64,000 nucleotides of DNA, taken from positions 230,032-294,031 of the forward strand of contig NZ_SRMF01000001.1 in NCBI RefSeq assembly GCF_004768465.1, in the 5' to 3' direction. This document shows positions 37,152 to 45,822 of this stretch, in pieces. How positions within the stretch are numbered: position 1 is the first letter of the stretch; every line of letters starts with the position of its first letter. Under the pieces are notes generated by a model. That model searched no databases, was not told where the DNA came from, and saw only the letters and a program-made list of their open reading frames with translations. The stretch is from Natronospirillum operosum. GTDB taxonomy: Bacteria; Pseudomonadota; Gammaproteobacteria; Pseudomonadales; Natronospirillaceae. The position numbers and the translations under genes are program-made.

Positions 37152-38967
37152 ACGGGAACAGAAACGGCAACATCGTCAGCGTTACCGCCATGGCCAGCAG
37201 TTGCAGAGGTATCCCGACTTTCAGGAAGTCGCTGAACCGGTAGTTGCCCGGGTTAACCACCAGCGTATTTACCGGTGAGGCAATGGGCGTGGCAAACGCC
37301 GTGGAAGCGGCGATGGCAATGGTCATCATGAAGGGCAGCGGGCTCAGACCCAGCCCCTGGGCTATACCCAGTGTCAGCGGAGCCATCAGCACCGTGGTGG
37401 CGGTGTTGGAAATGAACTGGCTGAGCACCGAGGTCAGCACAAAGAGCCCGGCGGCAATCAGCAGGGGGTTGGCCTCGCCGAACAGGGTCAGCGTCTGTTC
37501 GATCAGCAGCGCTGCCGCGCCCGACGTCTCCATGGCCAGAGCGAGCGGGATCATGCCGGCAATCAACACCAGGCTCTGAGCATTCAGCGACCGGTAGGCT
37601 TCGGTCAGGTTGAGACAGCCGGTGACCACCATCAGCAGCGCCGCCAGCAGCACCGCCCCCAGATTGGACAGGGCCCCGGTGGTCATCAGCACCACCATGC
37701 CGATCATGATGGCTATCGCCAGTGGTGCCTTTTCGCCGTGGGTGGGGGCATCCTGCATCTCCGCCGGCCGGCTGGTAATGACGAAATCCCGCCCTGTCGA
37801 CAGCTTGCGCAGGTTGGCCCAGGAACCGGCCAGCAGCAGTGAATCCCCGGAGTGCAGCGGGGTATCGCTGTAGCGGGTGGCTACCGGTTCGGAACCCCGT
37901 CGCACGCCAATCACATTGAGGCTGTACTGCTCGCGAAAGCGGAGGTCTTTCAGGGTCTGGTTGCGCAGGGAAGACTCCGGCGTCAGCAGTATTTCGCTGA
38001 CGCCGAACCAGGCATTCATGCGCCGGCGGTCTGACTCGGACAGACCCATATTGTCCAGACTCTGCTCCTGTGCGAGCAGTGCCACAGCTGCAGGAGCCCC
38101 GTAGACAAAGAGTTCGTCATTGATCTGGATGCGTGTATCCACCAGGGCGGTCTGGATGACGCTGCGCCGCTGGTCCGCATGACGCAAACCAACCACAGTG
38201 ACTTCATAGCGCGTGCGCAGCGCGCTTTCCAGAATGGTCTTGCCCAGCAACGGGCTGTCAACTGATACGCGCAGACGGTGCAGCGGGTCCTGCAACCGGT
38301 AGCGTTCGAAATAGCTGTCCATCCGGTCCTGCGGTTCGCCCGTTTCGGGGCTCTCGCGGTCCGGCAGCAGAAACCGGGCGACACCGACCAGATACAGGGT
38401 GCCCACCGCCAGCACAGCCAGCCCCAGGGGCGTGAAGGCAAAGAAACTGAAGGTGTCGATGTCCGCTGCCGCGAGGGCATCAGTGACGATGATATTGGGC
38501 GGCGTGCCGATCAACGTCAGCATGCCGCCAATCAGGGCGGCAAAGGCCATCGGCATCAGCACCCGGGAAGCGCGCAGATCCGACTGCCGGGCCATGCTGA
38601 GCACTACCGGGATCAGCAATGCCACCGCGCCGGTGCTGCTCATGAAGGCCGACAGCAGGGCGATCACCGGCAGCAGAAGCAACAGCAGGCGGGTCTCGCT
38701 GTTGCCGCCAACCTTGAGAATCCAGTGGCCGACGGCCGCCGCAACACCGGTGCGAAACAGGGCCTCGCCGACCACGAACAGGGCTGCAATGGTGATGACC
38801 ACCGGTTCGCCAAACCCGGATACGGCCTGGGTCGGGGTCACGATGCCCGATATGGCCAGCACCACCATGACGGTAATGGCGACCAGATCCATGCGGAACC
38901 GGTCGGCAATAAACACCACTATGGTGATGGCCAGCAGACCGAAGACAAAGAGTATTTCACCGCTCAT
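37147..38967 (-). CDS. SLC13/DASS-family permease with RCK_C domains
   Basis: A 606-residue transporter of the divalent anion:sodium symporter type. Two blocks of membrane helices (1-200 and 410-606) flank a soluble middle with two RCK_C/TrkA-C domains (HRLRVSVDSPLLGKTILESA; LTPESSLRNQTLKDLRFREQ). The helices contain the SSTGAVALLIPVVLSMA and FISNTATTVLMAPLTLGIAQ motifs that form the substrate and sodium sites. Family members carry sulfate, dicarboxylates or other anions. The substrate is not predictable. It converges on pgmB and follows mgsA by 42 bases in the same direction. Confidence 0.9.
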   Translation of the reverse strand: MSGEILFVFGLLAITIVVFIADRFRMDLVAITVMVVLAISGIVTPTQAVSGFGEPVVITIAALFVVGEALFRTGVAAAVGHWILKVGGNSETRLLLLLLPVIALLSAFMSSTGAVALLIPVVLSMARQSDLRASRVLMPMAFAALIGGMLTLIGTPPNIIVTDALAAADIDTFSFFAFTPLGLAVLAVGTLYLVGVARFLLPDRESPETGEPQDRMDSYFERYRLQDPLHRLRVSVDSPLLGKTILESALRTRYEVTVVGLRHADQRRSVIQTALVDTRIQINDELFVYGAPAAVALLAQEQSLDNMGLSESDRRRMNAWFGVSEILLTPESSLRNQTLKDLRFREQYSLNVIGVRRGSEPVATRYSDTPLHSGDSLLLAGSWANLRKLSTGRDFVITSRPAEMQDAPTHGEKAPLAIAIMIGMVVLMTTGALSNLGAVLLAALLMVVTGCLNLTEAYRSLNAQSLVLIAGMIPLALAMETSGAAALLIEQTLTLFGEANPLLIAAGLFVLTSVLSQFISNTATTVLMAPLTLGIAQGLGLSPLPFMMTIAIAASTAFATPIASPVNTLVVNPGNYRFSDFLKVGIPLQLLAMAVTLTMLPFLFPF

Positions 38968-39009
38968 GGCAGACTCCGCTGACTCCCTGCAAGAACCTTA
39001 AGCGGACGG

Positions 39010-39453
39010 TCAGGGTTGCAGGTTGCGATCGGTGTAGTAGGAAAAGTCCGGGCGCGGCACCGCATACTGGTCATCGGTCATGTAGGCCGAGGTCAGGATG
39101 AATTCTGCCGTGGCGCTGTTGCAGGCCACCGGAATATTCCACAGGGCTGCAATGCGCAGCAGCGCCTTGATGTCGGGGTCATGCGGCTGGGGTTCGAGCG
39201 GATCCCAGAAAAAGACCAGCAGGTCGATCGCGCCTTCGGCAATCTTGGCGCCTATCTGCTGATCGCCTCCCAGGGGACCGCTGAGCAGGCGGTGTATGTC
39301 GTCACGGCCAAGGCTTTCGGCCAACAGGCGGCCGGTGGTACCGGTGGCGAACAGTTCCAGTTGGGCGAAGCGGGTCTGGTTGCGGGCTACCCAGTCGACC
39401 AGTTCCTTTTTCTTGTTGTCATGGGCCACCAGGGCCACACTTTTTACCGCCAT
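39010..39453 (-). CDS. mgsA: Methylglyoxal synthase
   Basis: A 147-residue enzyme that converts dihydroxyacetone phosphate to methylglyoxal and phosphate, bypassing lower glycolysis when sugar phosphates build up. The signature residues are present: H11-D12 in ALVAHDNKK, the phosphate loop FATGTTG (36-42), SGPLGGDQQIGAK with Asp64, and FFWDPLEPQPHDPDIKALLR with H91, D92 and D94. The match to E. coli MgsA is extensive. It may relieve phosphate limitation caused by disaccharide phosphorolysis nearby, though this is only inference. Confidence 0.96.
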   Translation of the reverse strand: MAVKSVALVAHDNKKKELVDWVARNQTRFAQLELFATGTTGRLLAESLGRDDIHRLLSGPLGGDQQIGAKIAEGAIDLLVFFWDPLEPQPHDPDIKALLRIAALWNIPVACNSATAEFILTSAYMTDDQYAVPRPDFSYYTDRNLQP

Positions 39454-39590
39454 CTTGGTCTCCTTGTCATTTCACCAGGGTCCGGGCTGTGCCGTTTTGG
39501 TTATCATACCTGCAATTGCTGCCTGTTGTGAGTTTCAACCCGGATAAAAACTGGTGTACTCTTTTCGGACCACTCTGAGGGAGCCAGGCC

Positions 39591-41891
39591 GTGCAAGCAT
39601 CCCCCACCACCCTGCGCCGCTGGATGCGCCGGGGCCTCAGTATCGCTCGCTCCAGTTGGGGTATTCTGCTGTCACTGGCGGTGACTGTGCTGCTGGCGGG
39701 CGAGGAGATGCGGCGCAATATTCCGACCTATGACTCGCAGGTACTGGAGCGCCTGGACTATCTCTACTACGACACCCGCATGCGCATGCTGCCGATGCCG
39801 GCCGTCGCCGACGAACCCCCCATCGTCATCATCGATATTGATGAGCAGAGTCTGGCTGAGCAGGGGCGCTGGCCCTGGTCCCGGCTGGTGATGACAGCCC
39901 TCAATGACCGTCTGCTGGACGCGGGCGTCTACACCATTACCTATGATGTGGTGTTTTCCGAACCGGAGCGCAATATTGCGCTTGAAATGGCCGAGCTGCT
40001 GGATGATGAGCTGATCTCCGGTCTGGTTGCGGGTCTGCAGGATGATGTCGACTATGACAGCCTGTTTGCCGAGTCGCTGCGCGATGCCGGGGCAGTGCTG
40101 GGGTATTCCTTCTATCCGGATGATCGGACCGCAGTGGGTTCGCTGCCATCGCCGCTGGCACCGGTACAGGATCCGGGGCTGGATGACCAGGCGCAGACAC
40201 CACTGACTACTGTCAGGGCGCGCGGTCATGTAGGCAACCTGCCGGCATTGCAGGAGGCGGCGGAATCCGGCGGGCTGATCAATCCGGTGCCGGATCTGGA
40301 TGGCGTGATCCGGCGCGTGGCCCTGCTGCAGGAGTATGAAGAGCACCTGTACACCAGTCTGGCGCTGGCCACGGTCTACAACTATTTTCTCTATGCCCCG
40401 GATGAAGTGAACTTCCGCATCGCGGAAGAAGGCCCGCGACGGGTGTTCCGTTCCGTGGATGTGGCTGCCGAGGGTGGGCCGAACCGAATCAACACCGATG
40501 CCTTCAGCCGGGTGTTGGTGCCCTATGTGGGGGGGCAGAAAACCTTCCCCTATGTGTCGGCCACGGATGTTATCGAAGGTCGGCTGTCCGAGGACGAGCA
40601 GGCCCTGCTGGACGGCGCCATTGTGCTGGTGGGCACCTCCTCCATCGGTTTGCTGGACCTGCGGGCCACGCCGCTCGACAACGCCTACCCTGGGGTAGAG
40701 ATACATGCCAACCTGGTCAATGGCCTGATCACCGGGAATATCGGCCATCAGTTGCATGATACGCATCTGTATACAGCGTTGCTGATGCTGGTGCTGGGCA
40801 TTCTGTTCAGTTTCTGGTTCCGGCGTTTCGGGCCCCTGCCGCTGCTGGGCATGACGCTGGGCTGTCTGGTGGTCGTTGCCGGACTGAACTACTGGGCCTG
40901 GACTGTGCACTGGGCCAATGTGCCCGTGGCGGCCGTGCTGTTGCTGATCGTCTTTCTCGGTGCCTTCAATATGCTGGAAGGCTTCCTGCGCGAGCGCGCT
41001 TCCCGGCAGGAAGTGCACTCCATGTTCGGGCAGTATGTTCCGGCGGAGCACATCGACCGCATGTTGCAGGCGGGTGACGACGACTTCGGTTTTCAGGGTG
41101 AGAACCGGGAGCTGACCGTTCTGTTTTCTGATATCCGCAGCTTTACCAGCATCTCCGAACAGTTGTCGGCCACGGAACTCAAGGACCTGCTGAATCGCTA
41201 TTTCACGCCTATTACCCGCCTCATCTTCGAGCGCCGGGGCACCATCGACAAGTATGTGGGCGACATGGTCATGGCCTTCTGGGGTGCGCCGCTGGAAAAC
41301 CCGCAGCATGCGCAGGATGCTCTGGATGCCGCCATGGACATGATTGACCGGGTCAATGCGCTGAAGCCCGAGTTCAGGGCTGACGGCCTGCCCGAGATCA
41401 CGGTCGGGATCGGGCTGAATACCGGCCACATGAACGTCGGCGACATGGGTTCGGAGTACCGCAAGGCCTATACGGTGCTTGGGGATGCGGTGAATCTGGG
41501 TTCGCGGCTGGAAAGCCTGACCAAGTTTTATGGAGTGGATGTGCTGATCAGCGAAAGCACGCGCAACCAGTGTCAGGGCTACGCCTTCCGCTTTATTGAT
41601 CTGATTGTCGTCAAAGGCAAGACGGAGCCGGTACGCACCTACCAGCCGGTGTGCCGGGAGTCCGAGGTCACGCCTGATCTGAGGGCAGAACTGGAGGCCT
41701 ACGAACAGGCCTGGGCGCTGTATCGGCAGCGCGACTGGCCAGCCGCATCAACCGCCTTTGCAGCGCTGCTGCAGAACGCACCGCCGGCGCGGGCCAAGCT
41801 CTACAGCGTCTATCTCGAGCGCATCGAGGAACTGCGCACGCAGACGCTCGATGACGACTGGGACGGCGCTCACCGCCACACCACCAAGTAG
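39591..41891 (+). CDS. Class III adenylate/guanylate cyclase with CHASE2 sensor
   Basis: A 766-residue protein. An N-terminal helix is followed by a periplasmic CHASE2 domain (about 60-380: PPIVIIDIDEQSLAEQGRWP), three membrane helices (LYTALLMLVLGILFSFWF, LLGMTLGCLVVVAGLNYWAW and VPVAAVLLLIVFLGAFNML) and a cyclase catalytic domain (about 500-680). Catalytic metal aspartates lie in LFSDIRSFTS and KYVGDMVMAFWGAP. Lys in the latter and GDAVNLGSRLE suggest ATP as substrate. A short TPR-like tail follows. GTG 39591 is preceded by GAGGGAG at 39577-39583. The stop codon lies inside a dispersed repeat. Confidence 0.93.
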   Translation: MQASPTTLRRWMRRGLSIARSSWGILLSLAVTVLLAGEEMRRNIPTYDSQVLERLDYLYYDTRMRMLPMPAVADEPPIVIIDIDEQSLAEQGRWPWSRLVMTALNDRLLDAGVYTITYDVVFSEPERNIALEMAELLDDELISGLVAGLQDDVDYDSLFAESLRDAGAVLGYSFYPDDRTAVGSLPSPLAPVQDPGLDDQAQTPLTTVRARGHVGNLPALQEAAESGGLINPVPDLDGVIRRVALLQEYEEHLYTSLALATVYNYFLYAPDEVNFRIAEEGPRRVFRSVDVAAEGGPNRINTDAFSRVLVPYVGGQKTFPYVSATDVIEGRLSEDEQALLDGAIVLVGTSSIGLLDLRATPLDNAYPGVEIHANLVNGLITGNIGHQLHDTHLYTALLMLVLGILFSFWFRRFGPLPLLGMTLGCLVVVAGLNYWAWTVHWANVPVAAVLLLIVFLGAFNMLEGFLRERASRQEVHSMFGQYVPAEHIDRMLQAGDDDFGFQGENRELTVLFSDIRSFTSISEQLSATELKDLLNRYFTPITRLIFERRGTIDKYVGDMVMAFWGAPLENPQHAQDALDAAMDMIDRVNALKPEFRADGLPEITVGIGLNTGHMNVGDMGSEYRKAYTVLGDAVNLGSRLESLTKFYGVDVLISESTRNQCQGYAFRFIDLIVVKGKTEPVRTYQPVCRESEVTPDLRAELEAYEQAWALYRQRDWPAASTAFAALLQNAPPARAKLYSVYLERIEELRTQTLDDDWDGAHRHTTK

Positions 41892-41971
41892 GCTGTGGCC
41901 CTTGGCCACGCATCCTCCCCTGGCTGAACACCGTCGCCGCGTTTGACAAGGCTGAGAGCTCAGCCTCCTCT

Positions 41972-42073
41972 GCGGTGGTACCCTGGCCGCAGACACGCAA
42001 AAAACGTCGTCCCTGACAGCTCGACTGCGCACATCCATGTGCGCAGACGGTCTGCGGCTCAGTGCACCACCGC
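41972..42073 (-). repeat. ANGGA hairpin element 1
   Basis: Read on the minus strand: an outer stem CCGCAGAC/GTCTGCGG, extended by GCGGTGGT/ACCACCGC, encloses a hairpin CTGCGCAC-ATGGAT-GTGCGCAG. A short GTC-AGGGAC-GAC hairpin and a T6 run follow. The two hexaloops fit A-N-GGA. The inner ~62 bases are nearly identical to the element at 56991. Confidence 0.7.
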
Positions 42074-42201
42074 CCGGCGGCCGCACCACCTGCACCAATT
42101 TTCGATGCGGCCTCATTGTAGGCTGTGGCCCTTGGCTCGAATGCGTGAGCAAGGCCCGAACCGTCGGACCGCACAGCCTACGGTACGGTGGCAGGGTTGG
42201 A

Positions 42202-42316
42202 GTCGCCTGCCGGGTACAGGCCTGTGAGACCGTTTGCGGCCAGGGACGGCCGCAACCGAGCTGGCATGGATGCCGTTTTTTGCGTGTCTCACAGGCCTGT
42301 ACCCGAGCGTGGCGAC
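42202..42316 (+). repeat. ANGGA hairpin element 2
   Basis: A perfect 20-bp outer inverted repeat (CGGGTACAGGCCTGTGAGAC at 42211-42230 with its complement at 42286-42305), extended by GTCGCC/GGCGAC, encloses TTGCGGCC-AGGGAC-GGCCGCAA and GGC-ATGGAT-GCC, then GTTTTTTGCG. It has the same plan as elements 1 and 3 but different stem sequence. Confidence 0.7.
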
Positions 42317-42373
42317 GGTGTTCAGGCAGGGTACCCGCAGAGACGACACCCCGAGTGTCGGCAGCTACCCGCC

Positions 42374-43147
42374 TCAATCGCGACTCGTGTCGCTCGCTAC
42401 AAATGAGGCACAGGCGGGGCACTCGGGGTTGCGCTTCAGGCGCAGGGTCTGCCATTCACCGTGGCGGGCGTCGAACAATTGCAGGCGCCCGATCAGGGGC
42501 GTGCCGGCGCCGGTAATCAGCTTGATCACTTCCAGAGCCTGGTAGCTGCCCAGCATGCCCACCAGGGGTGATACCACCCCGGTTTCGGCGCAGTTCAGGG
42601 CCTGTTCGTTGCTGTCCGGATACAGGCAGGCAAAGCAGGGCGAGTCAGCCAGGCGGGGGTCAAAGGTGCTGATCTGCGCTTCCCAGGCGATGGCCGCCGC
42701 AGACACCAGCGGTGTGCCGGTGCTCAGACAGGCCCGATTGGCCGCATGACGGCTGCTGAAGTTGTCCGTGCCGACCACCACCACTGTGGCGGCGGCCGCC
42801 TGCTGTTGCAGCTCATCGTCGTCCAGCGCCCGGGGCAGGGCATCCACCTCGATATCCGGGTTCAGAGCCAGCAGATGCCGGCGTGCCGAGTCGGCCTTGA
42901 GCTGGTCGAGGCTGTCCTGTCGATGCACTATCTGCCGTTGCAGGTTGGACAGCTCGACCACGTCCGGGTCCGAAACCACCAGATGGCCAACCCCGGCGGC
43001 GGCCAGATACATCAGCGCCGGGCTGCCCAGGCCCCCGGCGCCCAGCACCAGTACCCGGGCATCGGCCAGCGCCTGCTGACCCTGGATGTCGATCTCGGGC
43101 AGAAAGATATGCCGTGAATAACGCAGTAGCTGGTTGTCGCTCAGCAT
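42374..43147 (-). CDS. moeB: MoeB/ThiF-type sulfur-carrier adenylyltransferase
   Basis: A 257-residue E1-like enzyme that adenylates the C-terminal glycine of MoaD or ThiS. The ATP site is VLGAGGLGSPALMYLAAAG and is followed by DPDVVELSNLQRQIVH. The substrate loop is TDNFSSRHAANRACL. Two Cys pairs (CFAC and CPAC) make the zinc site. Length fits MoeB, which has no rhodanese domain. MoeB and ThiF cannot be separated with certainty by sequence alone. The last ~8 residues (FVASDTSRD) are encoded by a GTAG-type repeat that supplies the stop. Confidence 0.9.
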   Translation of the reverse strand: MLSDNQLLRYSRHIFLPEIDIQGQQALADARVLVLGAGGLGSPALMYLAAAGVGHLVVSDPDVVELSNLQRQIVHRQDSLDQLKADSARRHLLALNPDIEVDALPRALDDDELQQQAAAATVVVVGTDNFSSRHAANRACLSTGTPLVSAAAIAWEAQISTFDPRLADSPCFACLYPDSNEQALNCAETGVVSPLVGMLGSYQALEVIKLITGAGTPLIGRLQLFDARHGEWQTLRLKRNPECPACASFVASDTSRD

Positions 43148-43234
43148 GAGTCAATTCGTCCGAAAAGGCTTCGCCGGATTGGCTGTGTTGGGCTATTGTA
43201 ACACGCATGAATCATTCTCCGCGCAAGGCAGCCC

Positions 43235-44512
43235 ATGACCACTGAACCCCTGCTGCATCAGGCCCGCGAGCTGTCGGAGCGGCTGGTCAGTCTGCAGGCG
43301 CCGATTCGTATTCTCGATGCCGTGAACTGGGATCGCAGCGTGCGCGAGACCTTCTTTCGTTACCAGGGCGAACGCAACCCGGAGGTGGACCGGGACTATT
43401 ATGCCAACCGCCCGCTGGGTTTCGAGCCGGCGGAGCTGCGCCAGGCTTTTTCCGACCTGCAGCGTGATGTGGTGCGCCAACTGGGCCAGTTGAACCCCAT
43501 GACCCAGTACATGAGCAAGATGTGCCGCGAGTACCGGGATGTCATCCGCATGCTGGAAGCGCGGGGCACGCGGGAGTTCCATAATCTTTCTGTCGAGCTG
43601 TTTGGTGACTCGCATGATGCCTTTCATGCCGGGGAGCCGACGCTGGCCGAACTGGCCGACATGCTGCAGCAGCCACTGGCAGGCCTGCTGGCCAGCGACC
43701 AGATGCCGGAAGAACCCAAAGACATACCGGCCGCTGAAGCGATGCGTCGGCTGCAGGCGCAGGTGGATGCCAGCATGCCGGATGTGCCGGTGCAGATCAT
43801 GCTGTCCGATGGCATTCTCAGCGATGCCGCAGCAGGCAGCGACCGCATCAAGCTGAATCAGGACGTGCTCTTTTCCCAGCGCGAGCTGGATATTCTGGAA
43901 GTGCACGAGGCCTGGATTCATGTCGGCACCACCCAGAACGGGCTGGCGCAGCCCTGGCTAACCTGTCTGAGCAAGGGCACGCCCAGCGCCACCATCACCC
44001 AGGAAGGCCTGGCCGTGCTCACCGAGATCATCACCCTGAAATCCACCCCGCGCCGTCTGGCCAAGCTGGTCAATCGGGTGCAGGCGACGGCCATGGCCTC
44101 CGAAGGCGCGACCTTTATCGACATCTATCGCCACTATATGGCGCAAGGGGTCAGCGAAGATGCGGCCTATACCATGGCGCAAAGGGTGTTTCGCGGCAGT
44201 ACGCCGGAAGGCCTGCCGTTCACCAAGGACCTGGCCTATGTGAAAGGCTTTGTGCTGACCTACAACCTGATTCGGGTGGCCATTCAGTTGGGGCGTATCG
44301 ACCGCCTGCCGCTGTTGCTGGTCGGCAAGCTGTCGATAGATGATTTCCGCCTGATCACCGAACTGTACGATCAGGGGGTGATTGCACCCCCTAAGTTTGT
44401 ACCGCCGCATTTCCGCGACCTGCGCGGGCTGACGACCTGGCTCAGCTTCGGTCGCTTTATCGGCCAGCTCTCCTTCGACCAGTTGGAGCGGGATTACGGC
44501 TCGCTGTTCTAG
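43235..44512 (+). CDS. DUF1704 (QEGLA) putative metallopeptidase, MATCAP-like
   Basis: A 425-residue protein of the DUF1704 family, annotated in bacteria as flavohemoglobin expression-modulating QEGLA motif protein. It carries HEAWIH at 224-229, an HExxxH zinc motif, and Glu257 in TQEGLAVL, 28 residues later. The same layout is found in the eukaryotic relatives (KIAA0895/MATCAP), which are tubulin tyrosine carboxypeptidases. A peptidase role is inferred; the bacterial substrate is unknown. ATG 43235 is preceded by AAGG at 43223-43226. It is divergent from moeB and its stop overlaps that of the convergent MFS gene. Confidence 0.88.
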   Translation: MTTEPLLHQARELSERLVSLQAPIRILDAVNWDRSVRETFFRYQGERNPEVDRDYYANRPLGFEPAELRQAFSDLQRDVVRQLGQLNPMTQYMSKMCREYRDVIRMLEARGTREFHNLSVELFGDSHDAFHAGEPTLAELADMLQQPLAGLLASDQMPEEPKDIPAAEAMRRLQAQVDASMPDVPVQIMLSDGILSDAAAGSDRIKLNQDVLFSQRELDILEVHEAWIHVGTTQNGLAQPWLTCLSKGTPSATITQEGLAVLTEIITLKSTPRRLAKLVNRVQATAMASEGATFIDIYRHYMAQGVSEDAAYTMAQRVFRGSTPEGLPFTKDLAYVKGFVLTYNLIRVAIQLGRIDRLPLLLVGKLSIDDFRLITELYDQGVIAPPKFVPPHFRDLRGLTTWLSFGRFIGQLSFDQLERDYGSLF

Positions 44513-45744
44513 CTTTGCGGGGCTCTGTTGCCGGTAAAGGCGAACTGGGACAGCGTGATCACCACACAGAGCAAGACCACACTGCTGATCAGCATGGACG
44601 TCAGGCTGACGTCGGCATCAATGGCCAGCCCCACCATCAGCGGCGATGCGGAGGTTGCCAGTACCCCGCAGGCGGTGACCAGGGAACGAATGGCCCCGAT
44701 ATGGCGCACGCCATAGACCTCTGCCCACAGCGCGCCCATGACCGGTGCCGTGGCGCCCATGCTGGTGCCGGCCAGGAACATGAACACCATGGCCATCAGC
44801 GGATGCTGGGCCGGAATCAGCAGCAGCAAGCCCAGCAGGGTGGGGAACATGCAGACCCGCATCATCTGACGGGCGCTGAAGCGGTCCACCAGCACGCCCA
44901 TGCCCAGGCTGCCCAGCCAGTGCATGGCCCCATAGACGGCAAAGCAGAGCGCAAACCATTCGGGCGACCAGCCCTTGGTCTGCAGCAGAAAACCCTGGTG
45001 TATGAACACCGCAGTGACCAGAAAGCCACCCGACAACAGCACCGGCAGAACCAGCCAGAAGCGGGCATCGCGCAGCACATCACGGCGCCGGTAGGCCAGT
45101 TCCGCGCCTGTTTCGCCTTCGGTTTCCTTTGCTGCCTGCGCCGGGTCCAGCGAGTGCGAGCGGCCGATGCGGCGCAGCAGCAGCCACATGACCGGCAGCA
45201 GAACCAGCGGCACCAGGGCGGCAAACAGCAACCAGCTGCCGCGCCAGCCTACCCAGGCCAGAATGCCCACCACGGCCAGCGGCATCAGCATCTCGCCCAC
45301 CGGCGTGCCCGAGGCTGCAATGCTCATGGCCTTGCCCCGGCCGTGCTCGAAGTAGCGGGCCATGGTGCTGATGCCGGTGTGCGGCATCAGGCCCTGACCG
45401 CAGAGCCGCAACAGAAAGAAACCGGTCAGCAGGGTCCAGAAGTTGACCGCATTGGCCAGCACCAGCATGGCCAGGCCCAGGCCGATGCCGACGGTGGCGA
45501 CATAGTAGCTCAGCCGAACGCGGTCGATCAGGGCGCCCACAACGATGATCGACGCGGCGCTGCCCAGAGTGGCGACGGAATACGCCAGGCTGTAGGCCGA
45601 GGCACTGAGCCCCAGATCCTGCTGTATCGGGGTGCCGAACCAGGCAATGAAGAATGACTGGCCGAAATTGCCCCAGAAAAAGGCCAGAAAACCGAAAGCC
45701 AGCAGAGCGGCATTCTGGCGCATGAAATCCATATAGGCGCGCAT
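44509..45744 (-). CDS. MFS transporter
   Basis: A 411-residue major facilitator with twelve predicted helices and a central cytoplasmic loop at about residues 200-225 (ETEGETGAELAYRRRDVLRD). The motif-A-like loop GALIDRVRLSYYVATVG follows helix 2, and a second copy GVLVDRFSARQMMRV follows helix 8. The layout resembles monocarboxylate or oxalate/formate-type carriers, but no substrate can be assigned. The N-terminus starts MRAYMDFMRQ. The final bases overlap the stop of the DUF1704 gene. Confidence 0.9.
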   Translation of the reverse strand: MRAYMDFMRQNAALLAFGFLAFFWGNFGQSFFIAWFGTPIQQDLGLSASAYSLAYSVATLGSAASIIVVGALIDRVRLSYYVATVGIGLGLAMLVLANAVNFWTLLTGFFLLRLCGQGLMPHTGISTMARYFEHGRGKAMSIAASGTPVGEMLMPLAVVGILAWVGWRGSWLLFAALVPLVLLPVMWLLLRRIGRSHSLDPAQAAKETEGETGAELAYRRRDVLRDARFWLVLPVLLSGGFLVTAVFIHQGFLLQTKGWSPEWFALCFAVYGAMHWLGSLGMGVLVDRFSARQMMRVCMFPTLLGLLLLIPAQHPLMAMVFMFLAGTSMGATAPVMGALWAEVYGVRHIGAIRSLVTACGVLATSASPLMVGLAIDADVSLTSMLISSVVLLCVVITLSQFAFTGNRAPQS

Positions 45745-45822
45745 AGACAGAGTGTTCCTGAATATTGTGTCGGGTGAGAACCCCGGGATCGGGTGTGGTC
45801 CGGCCAGAAAGCCGGACGCGAT

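Larger units (their letters stand above)
41888..42373. repeat. Repeat-packed convergent intergenic region
   Basis: No gene fits here. In order: a GTGGCC-CTT-GGCCAC unit (41888-41912) that supplies the cyclase stop codon; an ANGGA hairpin element on the minus strand (41972-42073); a GTAGGCTGTG/CACAGCCTAC inverted repeat (42118-42181); and an ANGGA hairpin element on the plus strand (42202-42316). Adjacent to the moeB stop is a GTAG-type unit (GTAGCGAGCGACACGAGTCG on the minus strand). Related copies lie at 19.8, 32.5, 57.0 and 60.5 kb. Confidence 0.8.
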
